DNA of 64,000 nt from Cognatitamlana sp035818475 (GCF_035818475.1 NZ_JAYMGV010000003.1:1-64000), one strand, 5' to 3'. Positions 1 to 9,404 are shown, counted from the stretch's first letter. Notes: generated by a model from the sequence alone, not told the origin. Translations and numbers: made by a program.

Positions 1-56
1 GTTAAGCCCATTAGCGCCGATGGTACTACACTCGTGGGAGAGTAGGTCGCTGCCTT
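1..56 (+). rRNA. rrf: 5S ribosomal RNA, 3' end (partial)
   Basis: The first ~56 bases match the 3' half of a flavobacterial 5S rRNA: the conserved block around GCGCCGATGGTACT, then GGGAGAGTAGGTCGCTGCC, which forms the 3' side of helix I. The 5' part lies outside the window, so the window opens at the end of an rRNA operon. The exact 3' end is an estimate. A strong terminator follows 30 bases later. Confidence 0.9.
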
Positions 57-85
57 TTTTGATACTGTATAATCAGTGTTTTTAT

Positions 86-124
86 AAATCCCGATTCTTT
101 TTTAAGAATCGGGATTTTTTTTTT
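86..124 (+). terminator. Rho-independent terminator of the rRNA operon
   Basis: A perfect 14-bp stem (AAATCCCGATTCTT at 86-99, its complement at 104-117) with a TTTT loop is followed by a run of T. It sits just after the 5S gene and should end rRNA transcription, insulating the efflux operon downstream. Confidence 0.9.
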
Positions 125-284
125 ACAACTATTTTAAGTCTATTTTTCTTCAAAACTTTTTTGTGATTTTATCTATTGATAAAACAAATGGCTAATCAGA
201 AATTTGATGTATATTAGAGTTAAATTGACCAAACCTTTAATTTAATTATTATATTTTAACCTAAATCCTAAATTCAGTATACAT

Positions 285-1451
285 ATGAATATTAGAGTAC
301 TTACCCATTATAGAATAATCTTGGTGTTTTGCCTTTTTTTTCTATTAGGATATTCTTGTAAAAAAGAAATTGAAACCCCGCCTGTAGTTATAGTTGAAAA
401 ACCTACCATGGAAGATGTTGAGATTTATGGAGAGTATGTAGGGCAATTAACAGCCAAAAAAACGGTTGAAATAAGAGCCAGAGTTGATGGGTTTTTGGAA
501 CAAATGTTGTTTAAAGAAGGAAAGTTTGTTAATGAAGGCGATATACTTTTTACTATTGATCCTGCCCAGTACATTGCAAGAACCAATAAAATGAAAGCCC
601 AGGTTGAGCAGGCTAAAGTAGCAGCTGCAAAGGCAGAAAGAGATATTGCCAGATTACGCCCTCTATATGAGCAAAATGCAGCTAGTCAATTAGATTTAGA
701 TAATGCTCAGGCAAGTCTTGAAAAAGAACAGGCAAATATATTAATGTATGAGGCAGAACTAGAACAAGCACAGTTAGAGTTAAGTTTTACTAAGGTGAGA
801 TCTCCAATTTCCGGCTTTGTAAGTGAGCGTCAAGTTGATATAGGAACCTTAGTAGGTTCGGGCGGTGTTTCGCTACTGACTTCCGTTTTTCAAACAGATA
901 CAGTTTTTGTACACTTTCATATGACAGCCTTAGATTATTTAAAAAGCAAAGGAAATAATGTGGATTTGACGGAAGATAAAACGGAGAAAGGAGTATTTAA
1001 GCCAACTGTTGGTATAACCAGAGCAGATCGCTCTGATTACCCAATTAGAGGACTTGTAGACTTTGCCAATCCTCAGGTGGATTCAAAAACAGGGACATTT
1101 ACTTTACGGGCAGCAATTCCTAATCCTAAAAAAGAGTTGCTTCCAGGTCAGTTTACACGCGTTAAGGTGCTTCTTAATGTATTGGAAAATGCCGTTATTA
1201 TTCCAAGCAAATCAATCATCATAGAAAAAGGCGGAGAGTTTGTTTTTGTTATGAGAAATGATAAAACCGTTGAAAAAAGATTTATACAAACTGCAGAAGA
1301 ATTAACAACCCGGGTAGTTGTTAGTAGGGGGCTTTATTCCAATGAACAAATTATAACTGAAGGCCAACATAAATTGCAAGCCGGAATAAAAGTAATACCG
1401 ACTACTTTAGGAGATTCAATATGGACGAAAAAAGACCAACTAAAAGAATAG
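285..1451 (+). CDS. RND efflux periplasmic adaptor subunit (AcrA/MexA family)
   Basis: This is the periplasmic adaptor that joins an inner-membrane RND pump to an outer-membrane channel. The N-terminus is a lipoprotein signal with lipobox LGYSC (Cys25), so the protein is probably membrane-anchored. A first half lipoyl-like segment (about residues 55-85) leads into a long alpha-helical hairpin (about 85-165, rich in Ala/Glu/Gln), the second lipoyl half (SPISGFVSERQVDIGTLV), and beta-barrel and membrane-proximal domains ending near residue 380. Its 388 aa are normal for the family. It is the first gene of a three-gene operon; the pump starts 4 bases after its stop. No regulator gene is adjacent, so control is not visible. 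The substrate cannot be told from sequence. Confidence 0.93.
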   Translation: MNIRVLTHYRIILVFCLFFLLGYSCKKEIETPPVVIVEKPTMEDVEIYGEYVGQLTAKKTVEIRARVDGFLEQMLFKEGKFVNEGDILFTIDPAQYIARTNKMKAQVEQAKVAAAKAERDIARLRPLYEQNAASQLDLDNAQASLEKEQANILMYEAELEQAQLELSFTKVRSPISGFVSERQVDIGTLVGSGGVSLLTSVFQTDTVFVHFHMTALDYLKSKGNNVDLTEDKTEKGVFKPTVGITRADRSDYPIRGLVDFANPQVDSKTGTFTLRAAIPNPKKELLPGQFTRVKVLLNVLENAVIIPSKSIIIEKGGEFVFVMRNDKTVEKRFIQTAEELTTRVVVSRGLYSNEQIITEGQHKLQAGIKVIPTTLGDSIWTKKDQLKE

Positions 1452-1455
1452 ACAT

Positions 1456-4400
1456 ATGAAATTAGGAGTCTTTATTGATCGCCCGATTCTTTCTATGGTA
1501 ATCTCCATTCTGATTGTATTATTAGGGGCAATATCTATTATAATTTTGCCAATAGAGCAATACCCGCAAATCACACCACCTTTAGTAAGGGTAAGTGCCA
1601 GTTATCCGGGGGCGGGTTCAGTTACTGTAGCTCAAGCCATTGCTACTCCAATAGAACAAGAATTGAACGGTACTCCAGGGATGCTTTATATGGAGTCAAC
1701 CAGCTCTAACTCAGGGGGGTTGTCTATTAATGTGACCTTTGATGTTGGTGTAGATCCGGAAATTGCTGCCGTAGATATTCAAAACCGGGTGAAGTTAGCA
1801 GAGGCCCGTTTACCGGCTGAAGTGGTACAAAATGGAATCAAAATAGAGCGTCAGGCTGCTTCACAGCTATTGACTATTTCGTTGACTTCAAATGACGATA
1901 AATTTGACGAGATTTATTTGAGTAATTATGCCACCATAAATATTTTAGACGTTTTACGCCGGGTTCCCGGTGTTGGACGAGTTTCAAATGTGGGTAGCCG
2001 ATATTATTCAATGCGAGTTTGGGTATATCCTGATGTTATGGCAGGATTTGGATTAACGGTAAATGATATCAGAGACGCCATCAGAGATCAAAACAGGGAA
2101 TCTGCAGCGGGGGAATTGGGATTACAGCCCATTACTGATACGGATATAACAATTCCTTTGGTAACCTCTGGGCGTTTAGAAAAAGTTGAAGAGTTTGAAA
2201 ATATCATAATACGGGCTAAGTCAAATGGAGCAATAATCCGTTTAAGAGATGTGGCTCGGGTAGAACTTGAAGCTTCCAGTTATAATCAGGAATCCGGAAT
2301 GGATAATAGAAATGCAGCTATTTTATCTGTGTTTCTTTTACCCGGAGCCAATGCGTTGGAAGTGGCCAGTAATGTTAGAAGTGCGTTGGATGAGATTAGT
2401 ATTAACTTTCCGGACGGGGTCAATTATGACATTCCATTTGATATGACCTATTACATATCAGCATCTATCAAAGAAGTATATATAACGCTTTTTGAAGCTT
2501 TGTTTTTGGTGGTTTTGGTGGTTTTCCTATCACTTCAAAACTGGCGAGCAACCTTAGTACCCATTATAGCGGTTCCAATTTCCCTTATAGGAACATTTAC
2601 CTTTATGCTGGCCTTTGGTTTTTCAATCAATTTACTCACATTATTAGGATTAATTTTAGCTATAGGTATTGTAGTAGATGATGCTATTGTGGTTGTAGAA
2701 AGTGTAGAGCGCTTAATGGAAGAGAAAAAGATCTCTGCAAAAGAAGCAACACATATGGCCATGAAAGAATTATCCGGAGCTTTGATTGCTACGTCTTTAG
2801 TATTGGTAGCCGTTTTTGTTCCAGTTAGTTTTTTAGATGGTATATCAGGCCAATTGTACCGTCAGTTTTCCATTACAATTGTAATTTCAGTATTACTATC
2901 TACAATTGTAGCTCTTACTTTAAGTCCGGCACTGTGTGTCATGCTTTTAAAACCCAGAACTGAGAAAAGGAACAGGGTTTTTGATGCTATTAATAAATGG
3001 CTGGATTTTGGTCAAAACTATTATTTAAATAAGATCAGCTTATCTATTAAAAAGTCACGACGTGTTTTAGTGGCCTTTGGAATGATTTTGATTGCTATTT
3101 TTGTTTTATTTAAAACCTTACCAAGTTCTTTTATTCCGGCAGAAGATCAAGGGCAGTTTACAGTTGAGTTGGAGCTTCCTGAGGGCGCTACTTTACAACG
3201 TACCTCAGAAGTTACTGAGCGTGCAGTTGATTTTATTCTTCAAAATCCGTATGTTAAAAGTGTTCAAAATGTAACAGGAACAAGTCCTCGTGTAGGAGCT
3301 TCACAAGGACGTTCTACATTAACTATTATTTTACAAGATTGGAGTGATAGAAATGATTCTCAAGGCAAGGTCGATGCCATAATAGAGGGGCTCAAGGATG
3401 AATTTTATTACTATCCGGAAGTTCGTTTCTATATATCAAAACCTCCGGTTATTCCGGGACTGGGAAGTGCAGGAGGATTTGAAATGCAATTGCAGGCTAA
3501 AGGCGAGGCCTCTTTTGATGACTTGGCCAAGGCCGTAGATACATTACTGTTCTATGCAGAACAAAGAAAGGAATTATTGGGTGTCTCTTCGTCACTTCAG
3601 GCAGAAGTTCCTCAATTATATTTTGATGTTAATAGAGATGCCGCAAAATTTCAGGGGATTCCGCTTTCGGATGTTTATTCTTCTATGAAGGCCTATTTAG
3701 GTGCCATGTATGTCAATGATTTTAATATGTTTAACCGGATTTATAGGGTTAATATTCAGGCCGATGGAGAATATCGTAGAGATAAGGATAATCTCAATTT
3801 ATTTTCTGTGAGAGCCAATAACGGAAGTATGGTTCCCGTTACTGCCATTGGAGATTTTAATTATACTACCGGACCGGGAAGTATTAAACGATTTAATATG
3901 TTTACTTCGGCAGTAATCAGGGGAGAGGCCGCTTCAGGATATAGTACAGGGCAGGCTATGCGCATTATGGAAGAACTTGTGGCAGAAAAACTACCTGAAA
4001 ATTTAGGACTGGAGTGGAGTGGGATTTCATACCAGGAGAATAAAGCCGGCGGACAAACAGGATATGTAATGGTATTGGTATTGATTTTTGTCTTTTTGTT
4101 TTTAGCGGCACAATATGAAAGCTGGAGTATTCCAATTTCTGTTCTGTTGTCATTGCCTATAGCAGCCCTTGGCGCCTTATTAGGTATCTGGGTAGTTGGT
4201 TTGGAAAATGATATTTATTTTCAGATAGGGCTGGTAACCTTAATAGGGCTGGCTACTAAAAATGCTATTCTGATAGCAGAAGTGGCAAAACAACAAATAG
4301 AATCAGGAGCAGGGGTTTTAGAAGCCACATTACATGCCGGAAAAGTGCGTTTTAGGCCTATAGTAATGACATCATTGGCATTTGTTTTGGGTATGTTTCC

Positions 4401-4569
4401 TTTGGTTATAGCTTCAGGGCCTGGTGCAGCAAGCAGGCATTCAATAGGCACAGGTGTGTTTTTTGGCATGCTCTTTTCAATTACTTTTGGTATTATTGCT
4501 GTGCCTTTCTTTTTCAATTTAATATATGCTTCTAAAAGAAAGACTAATACAAAAAAAAGCGATACATGA
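1456..4569 (+). CDS. RND multidrug efflux pump, HAE1 family (AcrB-like)
   Basis: Proton-driven inner-membrane pump that takes substrates from the periplasm or membrane and passes them to the outer-membrane channel. It has 1037 aa, a typical HAE1 length, with TM1 at the N-terminus (MKLGVFIDRPILSMV), two large periplasmic loops, and two groups of TM helices. The proton-relay aspartates are present in TM4 (GIVVDDAIVVVE, D408/D409), as is the conserved lysine of TM10 (ATKNAILIAE, K935), so the pump should be active. It lies 4 bases after the adaptor gene, and its last 4 bases overlap the channel gene (ATGA), indicating translational coupling. The drug or metabolite exported is unknown. Confidence 0.95.
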   Translation: MKLGVFIDRPILSMVISILIVLLGAISIIILPIEQYPQITPPLVRVSASYPGAGSVTVAQAIATPIEQELNGTPGMLYMESTSSNSGGLSINVTFDVGVDPEIAAVDIQNRVKLAEARLPAEVVQNGIKIERQAASQLLTISLTSNDDKFDEIYLSNYATINILDVLRRVPGVGRVSNVGSRYYSMRVWVYPDVMAGFGLTVNDIRDAIRDQNRESAAGELGLQPITDTDITIPLVTSGRLEKVEEFENIIIRAKSNGAIIRLRDVARVELEASSYNQESGMDNRNAAILSVFLLPGANALEVASNVRSALDEISINFPDGVNYDIPFDMTYYISASIKEVYITLFEALFLVVLVVFLSLQNWRATLVPIIAVPISLIGTFTFMLAFGFSINLLTLLGLILAIGIVVDDAIVVVESVERLMEEKKISAKEATHMAMKELSGALIATSLVLVAVFVPVSFLDGISGQLYRQFSITIVISVLLSTIVALTLSPALCVMLLKPRTEKRNRVFDAINKWLDFGQNYYLNKISLSIKKSRRVLVAFGMILIAIFVLFKTLPSSFIPAEDQGQFTVELELPEGATLQRTSEVTERAVDFILQNPYVKSVQNVTGTSPRVGASQGRSTLTIILQDWSDRNDSQGKVDAIIEGLKDEFYYYPEVRFYISKPPVIPGLGSAGGFEMQLQAKGEASFDDLAKAVDTLLFYAEQRKELLGVSSSLQAEVPQLYFDVNRDAAKFQGIPLSDVYSSMKAYLGAMYVNDFNMFNRIYRVNIQADGEYRRDKDNLNLFSVRANNGSMVPVTAIGDFNYTTGPGSIKRFNMFTSAVIRGEAASGYSTGQAMRIMEELVAEKLPENLGLEWSGISYQENKAGGQTGYVMVLVLIFVFLFLAAQYESWSIPISVLLSLPIAALGALLGIWVVGLENDIYFQIGLVTLIGLATKNAILIAEVAKQQIESGAGVLEATLHAGKVRFRPIVMTSLAFVLGMFPLVIASGPGAASRHSIGTGVFFGMLFSITFGIIAVPFFFNLIYASKRKTNTKKSDT

Positions 4570-5918
4570 AAAAGAGCCTGATTTACATTTTTTTCTTATT
4601 CCTGTTTTTTAGTGCCTGTAAAATAGGACATAAGTATCAGGGATCACAAATGAAAATGCCTGAAACATTTTCCGGACAAAAAGCCGATACGACATCTTTG
4701 GCCAATACATCCTGGTGGGAAATTTTTAATGATACGCTTTTAGTGCACTATATAGAAGAGGCCGTTGAAAATAATAGGGAGCTTCAAATTGCTGTTTCCC
4801 GTATTGAAGAGTTCAGGGCTCAGAGCAGAATAGCCAGTAGTGATTTATTTCCTGCAATAGAGTTAGAAGCAGAGAAAAGTTATCAAAAAAATAAAGGGGA
4901 ATCGCGTTTCAATAAAAATGAAATTTATGCTGAATTATCGTGGGAACTTGATTTATGGGGACGACTCAGGTGGCAGCGTGATGCAGGAGTTGCAGATTAC
5001 CTGGCTGCTAAAGAAGACAAAAGTGCCGTTTTACAGGCTTTAATATCAGATGTTGCGGTAACGTATTTTGAATTAATGGCTTCTAAAAGAGAGCTTAAAA
5101 TTATTGATCAAACAAAGATTGCCAGGGAAGAAGGTGTGTATTTAGCCCGGCTTCGTTATAAAGGAGGTTTGACATCAGAAACCCCTTATCGTCAGGCTGA
5201 GTCAGAATTGGCCAAAACACTTACTTTGGTACCCTCGGTTAAGTTTGATATTACTTCAACTAATAATATGTTGGCTACACTTATGGGTAAATTCCCAGAA
5301 GAGGGTATTGTAGCTACGTCTAAGACAAGATATAAGGTTCCGGATTCCATACCAAATGGATTGCCTTCGGACTTACTGGTTAAACGCCCTGATATTAGAC
5401 AGGCAGAACAGGAAGTTATTGCGGCCAATGCTGAAGTGGGCATGGCATTGACCAATATGTTTCCAAAAATTAGTTTAACAGCAGAAACAGGGGCAAATAG
5501 CTCTGCTTTATCAGAATTGTTTAGTAGCCCGTACCAATTTCTTTCGGGGCAGTTATTTGCTCCTATTTTTAATGCAGGGGCAAATAAAGCAAGACATAAA
5601 GCGGCACGAGCCGTTTTAAAACAAAAAGCCCTGGCTTATGATCAGGTGGTTTTAAAAGGTTTTGAAGAGACCAATAATGCTTTGGCAGCCGTTAAAAAAG
5701 CTAAAGACGTTCGGGAGGCTCTAGAAAAATTAGAGGAGGCATCACGAGGTTATCTTAAATTAGCCCAGCTTCAACATATAAATGGTGTAGTTGATTATTT
5801 GGACGTACTTGATGCCCAGCGATTGTTGTTTGATTCTGAATTACGTTTAAATGATGCTATTCGTGATGAAAAAATAGCCTATATTTTATTGTATAAAGCC
5901 TTGGGAGGTGGATGGTAA
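4566..5918 (+). CDS. RND efflux outer-membrane channel (TolC/NodT family lipoprotein)
   Basis: Outer-membrane factor that completes the tripartite pump. The signal sequence ends in a lipobox (FSAC, Cys18), as in the NodT/OprM branch. Two outer-membrane efflux repeats follow (about residues 60-240 and 255-445), with the long amphipathic helices expected for the periplasmic tunnel; the segment LPSDLLVKRPDIRQAEQ is the usual start of the second repeat. Length (450 aa) is normal. The start codon overlaps the pump's stop. No terminator is obvious after it; the next 395 bases are mostly non-coding. Confidence 0.92.
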   Translation: MKKSLIYIFFLFLFFSACKIGHKYQGSQMKMPETFSGQKADTTSLANTSWWEIFNDTLLVHYIEEAVENNRELQIAVSRIEEFRAQSRIASSDLFPAIELEAEKSYQKNKGESRFNKNEIYAELSWELDLWGRLRWQRDAGVADYLAAKEDKSAVLQALISDVAVTYFELMASKRELKIIDQTKIAREEGVYLARLRYKGGLTSETPYRQAESELAKTLTLVPSVKFDITSTNNMLATLMGKFPEEGIVATSKTRYKVPDSIPNGLPSDLLVKRPDIRQAEQEVIAANAEVGMALTNMFPKISLTAETGANSSALSELFSSPYQFLSGQLFAPIFNAGANKARHKAARAVLKQKALAYDQVVLKGFEETNNALAAVKKAKDVREALEKLEEASRGYLKLAQLQHINGVVDYLDVLDAQRLLFDSELRLNDAIRDEKIAYILLYKALGGGW

Positions 5919-6313
5919 GTAAGGAAGATTTTATAGTTTTTGAAACTTCATTATTGAGTATCCGAGAGCATATTTAATACGGACTCTATTTTTTGATAAT
6001 CTTTATAAACCTCCTCCAGGATATTGCATTTTTTTATCTAAGGAATTTGTAACTGTAGAATTTTTCTAAAAATATTAAATGGAATGTAGGCATTGGTTTC
6101 ATTGTCAAACAATATTGTTTTTCCCTTGTATTTAATAATGCATTGAACCTTTAATAATTTCATATATGGTTTGTTACTAAAATAATAAATGAAGATAAGA
6201 TCTTGTTTATTAGTAGTTTAAAGGGATGTGGAAGTAAATAGTTAATGCCAGGCCATAGTTGCATAAATACTATATATTTACTAAAATGCTGGAACAATAA
6301 AATATAACTTTAA
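5919..6313. other. Intergenic region between efflux operon and MFS gene
   Basis: A 395-base AT-rich gap. The only structured content I see is a minus-strand reading frame at 5951-6163 interrupted by one stop. The last 150 bases, before the MFS gene, show no recognisable promoter, RNA or repeat. Confidence 0.5.
5951..6163 (-). pseudogene. Small minus-strand frame with an in-frame TAG
   Basis: On the minus strand an ATG at 6163 opens a frame of 41 codons, then a TAG, then 28 more codons in the same frame to a TAA at 5951-5953. The translated text (start MKLLKVQCIIKYKGK, second part with EEVYKDYQKIESVLN) has a protein-like mix of charged and hydrophobic residues on both sides of the stop, suggesting a ~70-aa gene broken by a nonsense mutation. 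I do not recognise the family, and in AT-rich DNA a chance frame of this length cannot be excluded. Confidence 0.3.
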
Positions 6314-7495
6314 GTGATACAGTCTAAACTAACTCTTCCAATCATTATCATTTCACAGTTTTGTTGTACATCACTTTGGTTTGCTGGTAATGGGGTAATG
6401 GACGATTTGATTGTTAAATTCCAACTTGATATAAGTGCATTAGGACACCTAACATCATCTGTTCAGCTTGGTTTTATTATTGGTACGTTGACATTTGCAA
6501 TATTGACTATTGCAGACCGCTTTTCTCCTTCAAAGGTCTTTTTTATCTGTGCTTTACTTGGTGCTCTGTTTAATGCAAGTATAATATGGGAAGGCAATAG
6601 TCTTGAAAGCATACTCTTATTTCGTTTTGTTACAGGTTTTTTTCTTGCAGGCATTTATCCAGTAGGGATGAAAATAGCTGCAGATTATTATGAAAAAGGA
6701 CTTGGTAAATCACTTAGTTTTTTAGTTGGTGCGTTAGTAATTGGAACAGCATTTCCTCATTTATTAAAAGAGATTACTGGTGTATTTACATGGAAGTATG
6801 TATTGGTAGCTACATCAACACTTGCCATATTTGGTGGTTTATTGATGATGATTGTAGTTCCTGATGGTCCTTATAGAAAACCTAGTCAACGATTGGAACT
6901 ATTAGCTTTTTTTAGTGTATTCCAGAATAGCAAATTTCGTTCAGCAGCGTTTGGTTATTTTGGTCACATGTGGGAATTGTACGCTTTTTGGGCTTTTGTA
7001 CCCATTATGTTAATGACCTATAGTAAGGAGCATCCAGAAGTCATATTTAATATTCCGTTTTTGTCATTCCTAATTATAGGCATAGGAGGATTGGCCTGTG
7101 TGCTTGGAGGATATTTGTCTCAAGTCATAGGAACCAAACAGATGGCGTTTATATCATTATTTTTGTCATGTATATGCTGCCTTATTTCTCCATTGATGTT
7201 TTCTTTGGAATCTGAGATTATATTCGTTTCATTTCTTCTTTTTTGGGGGATGGTAGTGATAGCCGATTCACCATTATTCTCTACATTAGTTGCACAAAAT
7301 GCTTCACCTAAAATCAAAGGAACAGCTCTTACAATAGTTAATTGTATAGGTTTTAGTATTACCATTTTAAGTATACAAATGATTAATGGGGTCAGAACAT
7401 TAACAGACTCCAATAGCATTTATACTATTTTAGCATTTGGCCCTATTATAGGTTTAATTACATTGTTGACAAAAAAGAAGGGGAATATTCAATAA
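6314..7495 (+). CDS. MFS transporter
   Basis: Inner-membrane major facilitator with about 12 hydrophobic segments across 393 aa. The loop between TM2 and TM3 carries a degenerate motif-A pattern (ADRFSPSKV), and GMKIAADYYEKGLGKSLSF marks TM4/5. The start is GTG: a TAA stop lies directly upstream in frame (6311-6313) and the next in-frame Met is residue 29, inside the first membrane segment, so GTG fits best. It converges on the DUF2652 gene, 28 bases apart. The substrate is not evident; the sequence looks most like the uncharacterised nitrate/cyanate-type or NreB-like MFS proteins common in Bacteroidota, which I cannot separate by eye. Confidence 0.85.
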   Translation: MIQSKLTLPIIIISQFCCTSLWFAGNGVMDDLIVKFQLDISALGHLTSSVQLGFIIGTLTFAILTIADRFSPSKVFFICALLGALFNASIIWEGNSLESILLFRFVTGFFLAGIYPVGMKIAADYYEKGLGKSLSFLVGALVIGTAFPHLLKEITGVFTWKYVLVATSTLAIFGGLLMMIVVPDGPYRKPSQRLELLAFFSVFQNSKFRSAAFGYFGHMWELYAFWAFVPIMLMTYSKEHPEVIFNIPFLSFLIIGIGGLACVLGGYLSQVIGTKQMAFISLFLSCICCLISPLMFSLESEIIFVSFLLFWGMVVIADSPLFSTLVAQNASPKIKGTALTIVNCIGFSITILSIQMINGVRTLTDSNSIYTILAFGPIIGLITLLTKKKGNIQ

Positions 7496-7523
7496 AGAAC
7501 TAATAAAAAATAAGTTTGTTTGC

Positions 7524-8696
7524 CTAATTATTTTGTTCAGAACTGGTTTTAATAGCAGGTTCCAACAAGATACCTGAAGAATGTCTTCGACCTTCTCTTT
7601 CTAAACCCTGACAGTATTCGTTGAGTTTTGTTAATGAGCCACTATAGAATTGTACAAAGCCTTTCTTTTTAAATAGATTATAAAATATTTTTTTAATAGG
7701 GTTTTGTCTTTGTAAAACCGTTAAGTTGATTCTTGTTAAACGGTTTCCAATACGTCTAAGGGTTATCAATAGATCAGATTTTGCTATATGATTTATATCT
7801 GTCCAGGTTATTAGGTCTTTTGTGATTTCAAAGTTAAGGGAGGTAAGAAAAGGATCGTTTTCATCTTCATTCATAATACATCTGTGCGTACTACCATTTT
7901 TTGTAATCTTGCCATTTGTCTTATCACTTGCTTTTACATGAAGCACCCAGAGATGTTTCGCATGGGTATCAGAAACAACATCAAAGACTAATTCAATAGG
8001 TGCATTTATTACAGATTCAACAGAGAGAATTTTACTCATTTTAGGGTCAGATGTGTAATTTTCAATGGTAGGTTGTGGGATATGTGCTTCTAAAGGGGCT
8101 AACGATAAGTAACAATATTTAATATCTCCAAAGTCATAACTACCATTTCCTTGACTTGGCTTTTCCCAAGCAATATGATCGATTTCTATCCAGGTGGAAC
8201 ATGCATTTAGAAGTTGATGTGTAATTAAAACATATTCTTTAAAGGAGATATCATTTTTCATCAAACGGTGCGCTACAATTAAATCTTTTCCAAAGAGTTT
8301 TGAACTGGATTTAACTTGATTAATTGATATATTCCCATAATGAATGATGAACTTTAAAGCTAAGCTATTAGCTTTTATACAGGCACCGCATTGACATATT
8401 CTTTGAGAATCATATTTACGTAAACTTGCATGAAATTTAGTATACATTCTTTGTACTTGAGCAAGGGTTTCAACAGCTGTAGGTTTTTTGCCTATTCTGT
8501 AAAAAAGGACAGCATCCCCTTCAATCTCTGAAACTTGAAGTTCCATTTCATTAGCATCTATGAGAGCCTCTAACAACTCTTTAATAATATGTTCGCTATG
8601 AGATATTTCAGTTTCGTGTACGAACTTGGTAAAACCACTTATATCAGGAATGAAAATAAGTGTTGGTTGTGCTGTGGAATCATTTGATAATTTCAT
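7524..8696 (-). CDS. DUF2652 (cyclase-like) / SRPBCC fusion protein
   Basis: A 390-aa cytoplasmic protein with no signal peptide. Residues about 11-195 match the DUF2652 type of class III nucleotidyl-cyclase-like domain: IPDISGFTKF carries the first metal-binding aspartate (D18) and EIEGDAVLFY the second (D61), the positions used by active adenylate/guanylate cyclases. A CxCxxC cluster (C101, C103, C106) sits in the middle. Residues about 230-375 look like an SRPBCC/START-type ligand pocket (VINAPIELVFDVVSD). A perfect 10+10 bp palindrome lies 26 bases before the start codon. It may be a ligand-sensing signalling protein, but cyclase activity is unproven and the residues for base recognition cannot be assigned by eye. 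Confidence 0.75.
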   Translation of the reverse strand: MKLSNDSTAQPTLIFIPDISGFTKFVHETEISHSEHIIKELLEALIDANEMELQVSEIEGDAVLFYRIGKKPTAVETLAQVQRMYTKFHASLRKYDSQRICQCGACIKANSLALKFIIHYGNISINQVKSSSKLFGKDLIVAHRLMKNDISFKEYVLITHQLLNACSTWIEIDHIAWEKPSQGNGSYDFGDIKYCYLSLAPLEAHIPQPTIENYTSDPKMSKILSVESVINAPIELVFDVVSDTHAKHLWVLHVKASDKTNGKITKNGSTHRCIMNEDENDPFLTSLNFEITKDLITWTDINHIAKSDLLITLRRIGNRLTRINLTVLQRQNPIKKIFYNLFKKKGFVQFYSGSLTKLNEYCQGLEREGRRHSSGILLEPAIKTSSEQNN

Positions 8697-8721
8697 GGTT
8701 TATAATTTTTAATAATTAGTC

Positions 8722-8743
8722 TACATATTCGTGCGAATATGTA
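8722..8743. promoter_or_regulatory. 22-bp palindrome, candidate operator
   Basis: TACATATTCG, two bases (TG), then its exact reverse complement CGAATATGTA. It lies 26 bases upstream of the DUF2652/SRPBCC start on the minus strand, where the promoter or 5' leader should be. A dimeric repressor or activator site is the simplest reading; it has no T-run and so does not look like a terminator. Confidence 0.5.
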
Positions 8744-8843
8744 ATTAAATAAGAAGTATAATTGTCCTTAGTAAATATGGAGTGTATAAAGCTTCTCCTA
8801 TTGAGAGGCTTTGTATTTATTATTTAATGGTTTAGATAAGTTT

Positions 8844-9126
8844 CTAAATTTTCATTATCACATTATAGAAACCTCCAAATAACCCTTTCATATCCTCTTG
8901 AACTTCCAATGATGAATCAAAATCACATTTCCAAGTGGTCTTGCAACAAAAATAAGGATAGTTAATTGCGAAATTTAAGCAGCTACATTTTGATTATAAA
9001 TTTCAAACTTAAATTTGTTAATAATTATATATCCTAAAAGAGGAAAATCTACTTCTTTTATTATACCAAAGTTTCTATCCAAATAAAGACAGATAATTTT
9101 GAGGTAATAAAATGATTTGTAAAAAA
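8844..9126 (-). pseudogene. Decayed minus-strand reading frames after the XRE gene
   Basis: Two neighbouring minus-strand frames without start codons read like C-terminal ends of proteins. One ends at a TAA (8975-8977) and runs back to about 9126, with the text LDRNFGIIKEVDFPLLGY and ending FEIYNQNVAA. The other ends at a TAG (8844-8846), with KCDFDSSLEVQEDMKG and ending FYNVIMKI. They lie downstream of the XRE regulator in the same direction and may be remains of genes it once controlled. No family is recognised; the rest of the 444-base gap shows only the palindrome. Confidence 0.28.
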
Positions 9127-9140
9127 GAATTTAGCATTGC

Positions 9141-9404
9141 TCATTCTATTTTATCAATATCAGAGATTTTAACCAAATTTTCCAAAGGTTCTTCAAGAAC
9201 CTTTGATATTTTATATAACGAAAAGATAGTAAGATTCCGTTGTCCTTGCTCTATAAGGTTATAGCCGCTACGTGAAAACCCACACAAGTCGGCTACCTCT
9301 TTTTGTCGCATTTTTTTATTTATTCGTATAGCTCTTAAGTGTTCTCCAATCCTACCTTGAACAATAGTTTTGAGCTTTCTTTCTTCTGGAGTTAGGTTAA
9401 CCAC
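9141..9404 (-). CDS. XRE-family helix-turn-helix regulator
   Basis: An 87-aa DNA-binding protein made almost entirely of one HTH_XRE (Cro/CI) domain, about residues 18-77: RIGEHLRAIRINKKMRQKEV (helices 1-2), ADLCGFSRSGYNLIEQG (helix 2, turn, recognition helix) and LYKISKVLEEPLENLV (helices 4-5). It has no partner toxin or ligand domain. The region downstream holds only decayed frames, so its targets are not obvious. The 336 bases between it and the divergent large surface gene could contain its operator, though I see no clear palindrome there. Confidence 0.88.
   Translation of the reverse strand: MVNLTPEERKLKTIVQGRIGEHLRAIRINKKMRQKEVADLCGFSRSGYNLIEQGQRNLTIFSLYKISKVLEEPLENLVKISDIDKIE

Noticed and set aside
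1..284. Riboswitch or leader RNA before the efflux operon
   Set aside because: The only strong structure is the rRNA terminator; 125-284 is AT-rich with no conserved aptamer-like fold visible.
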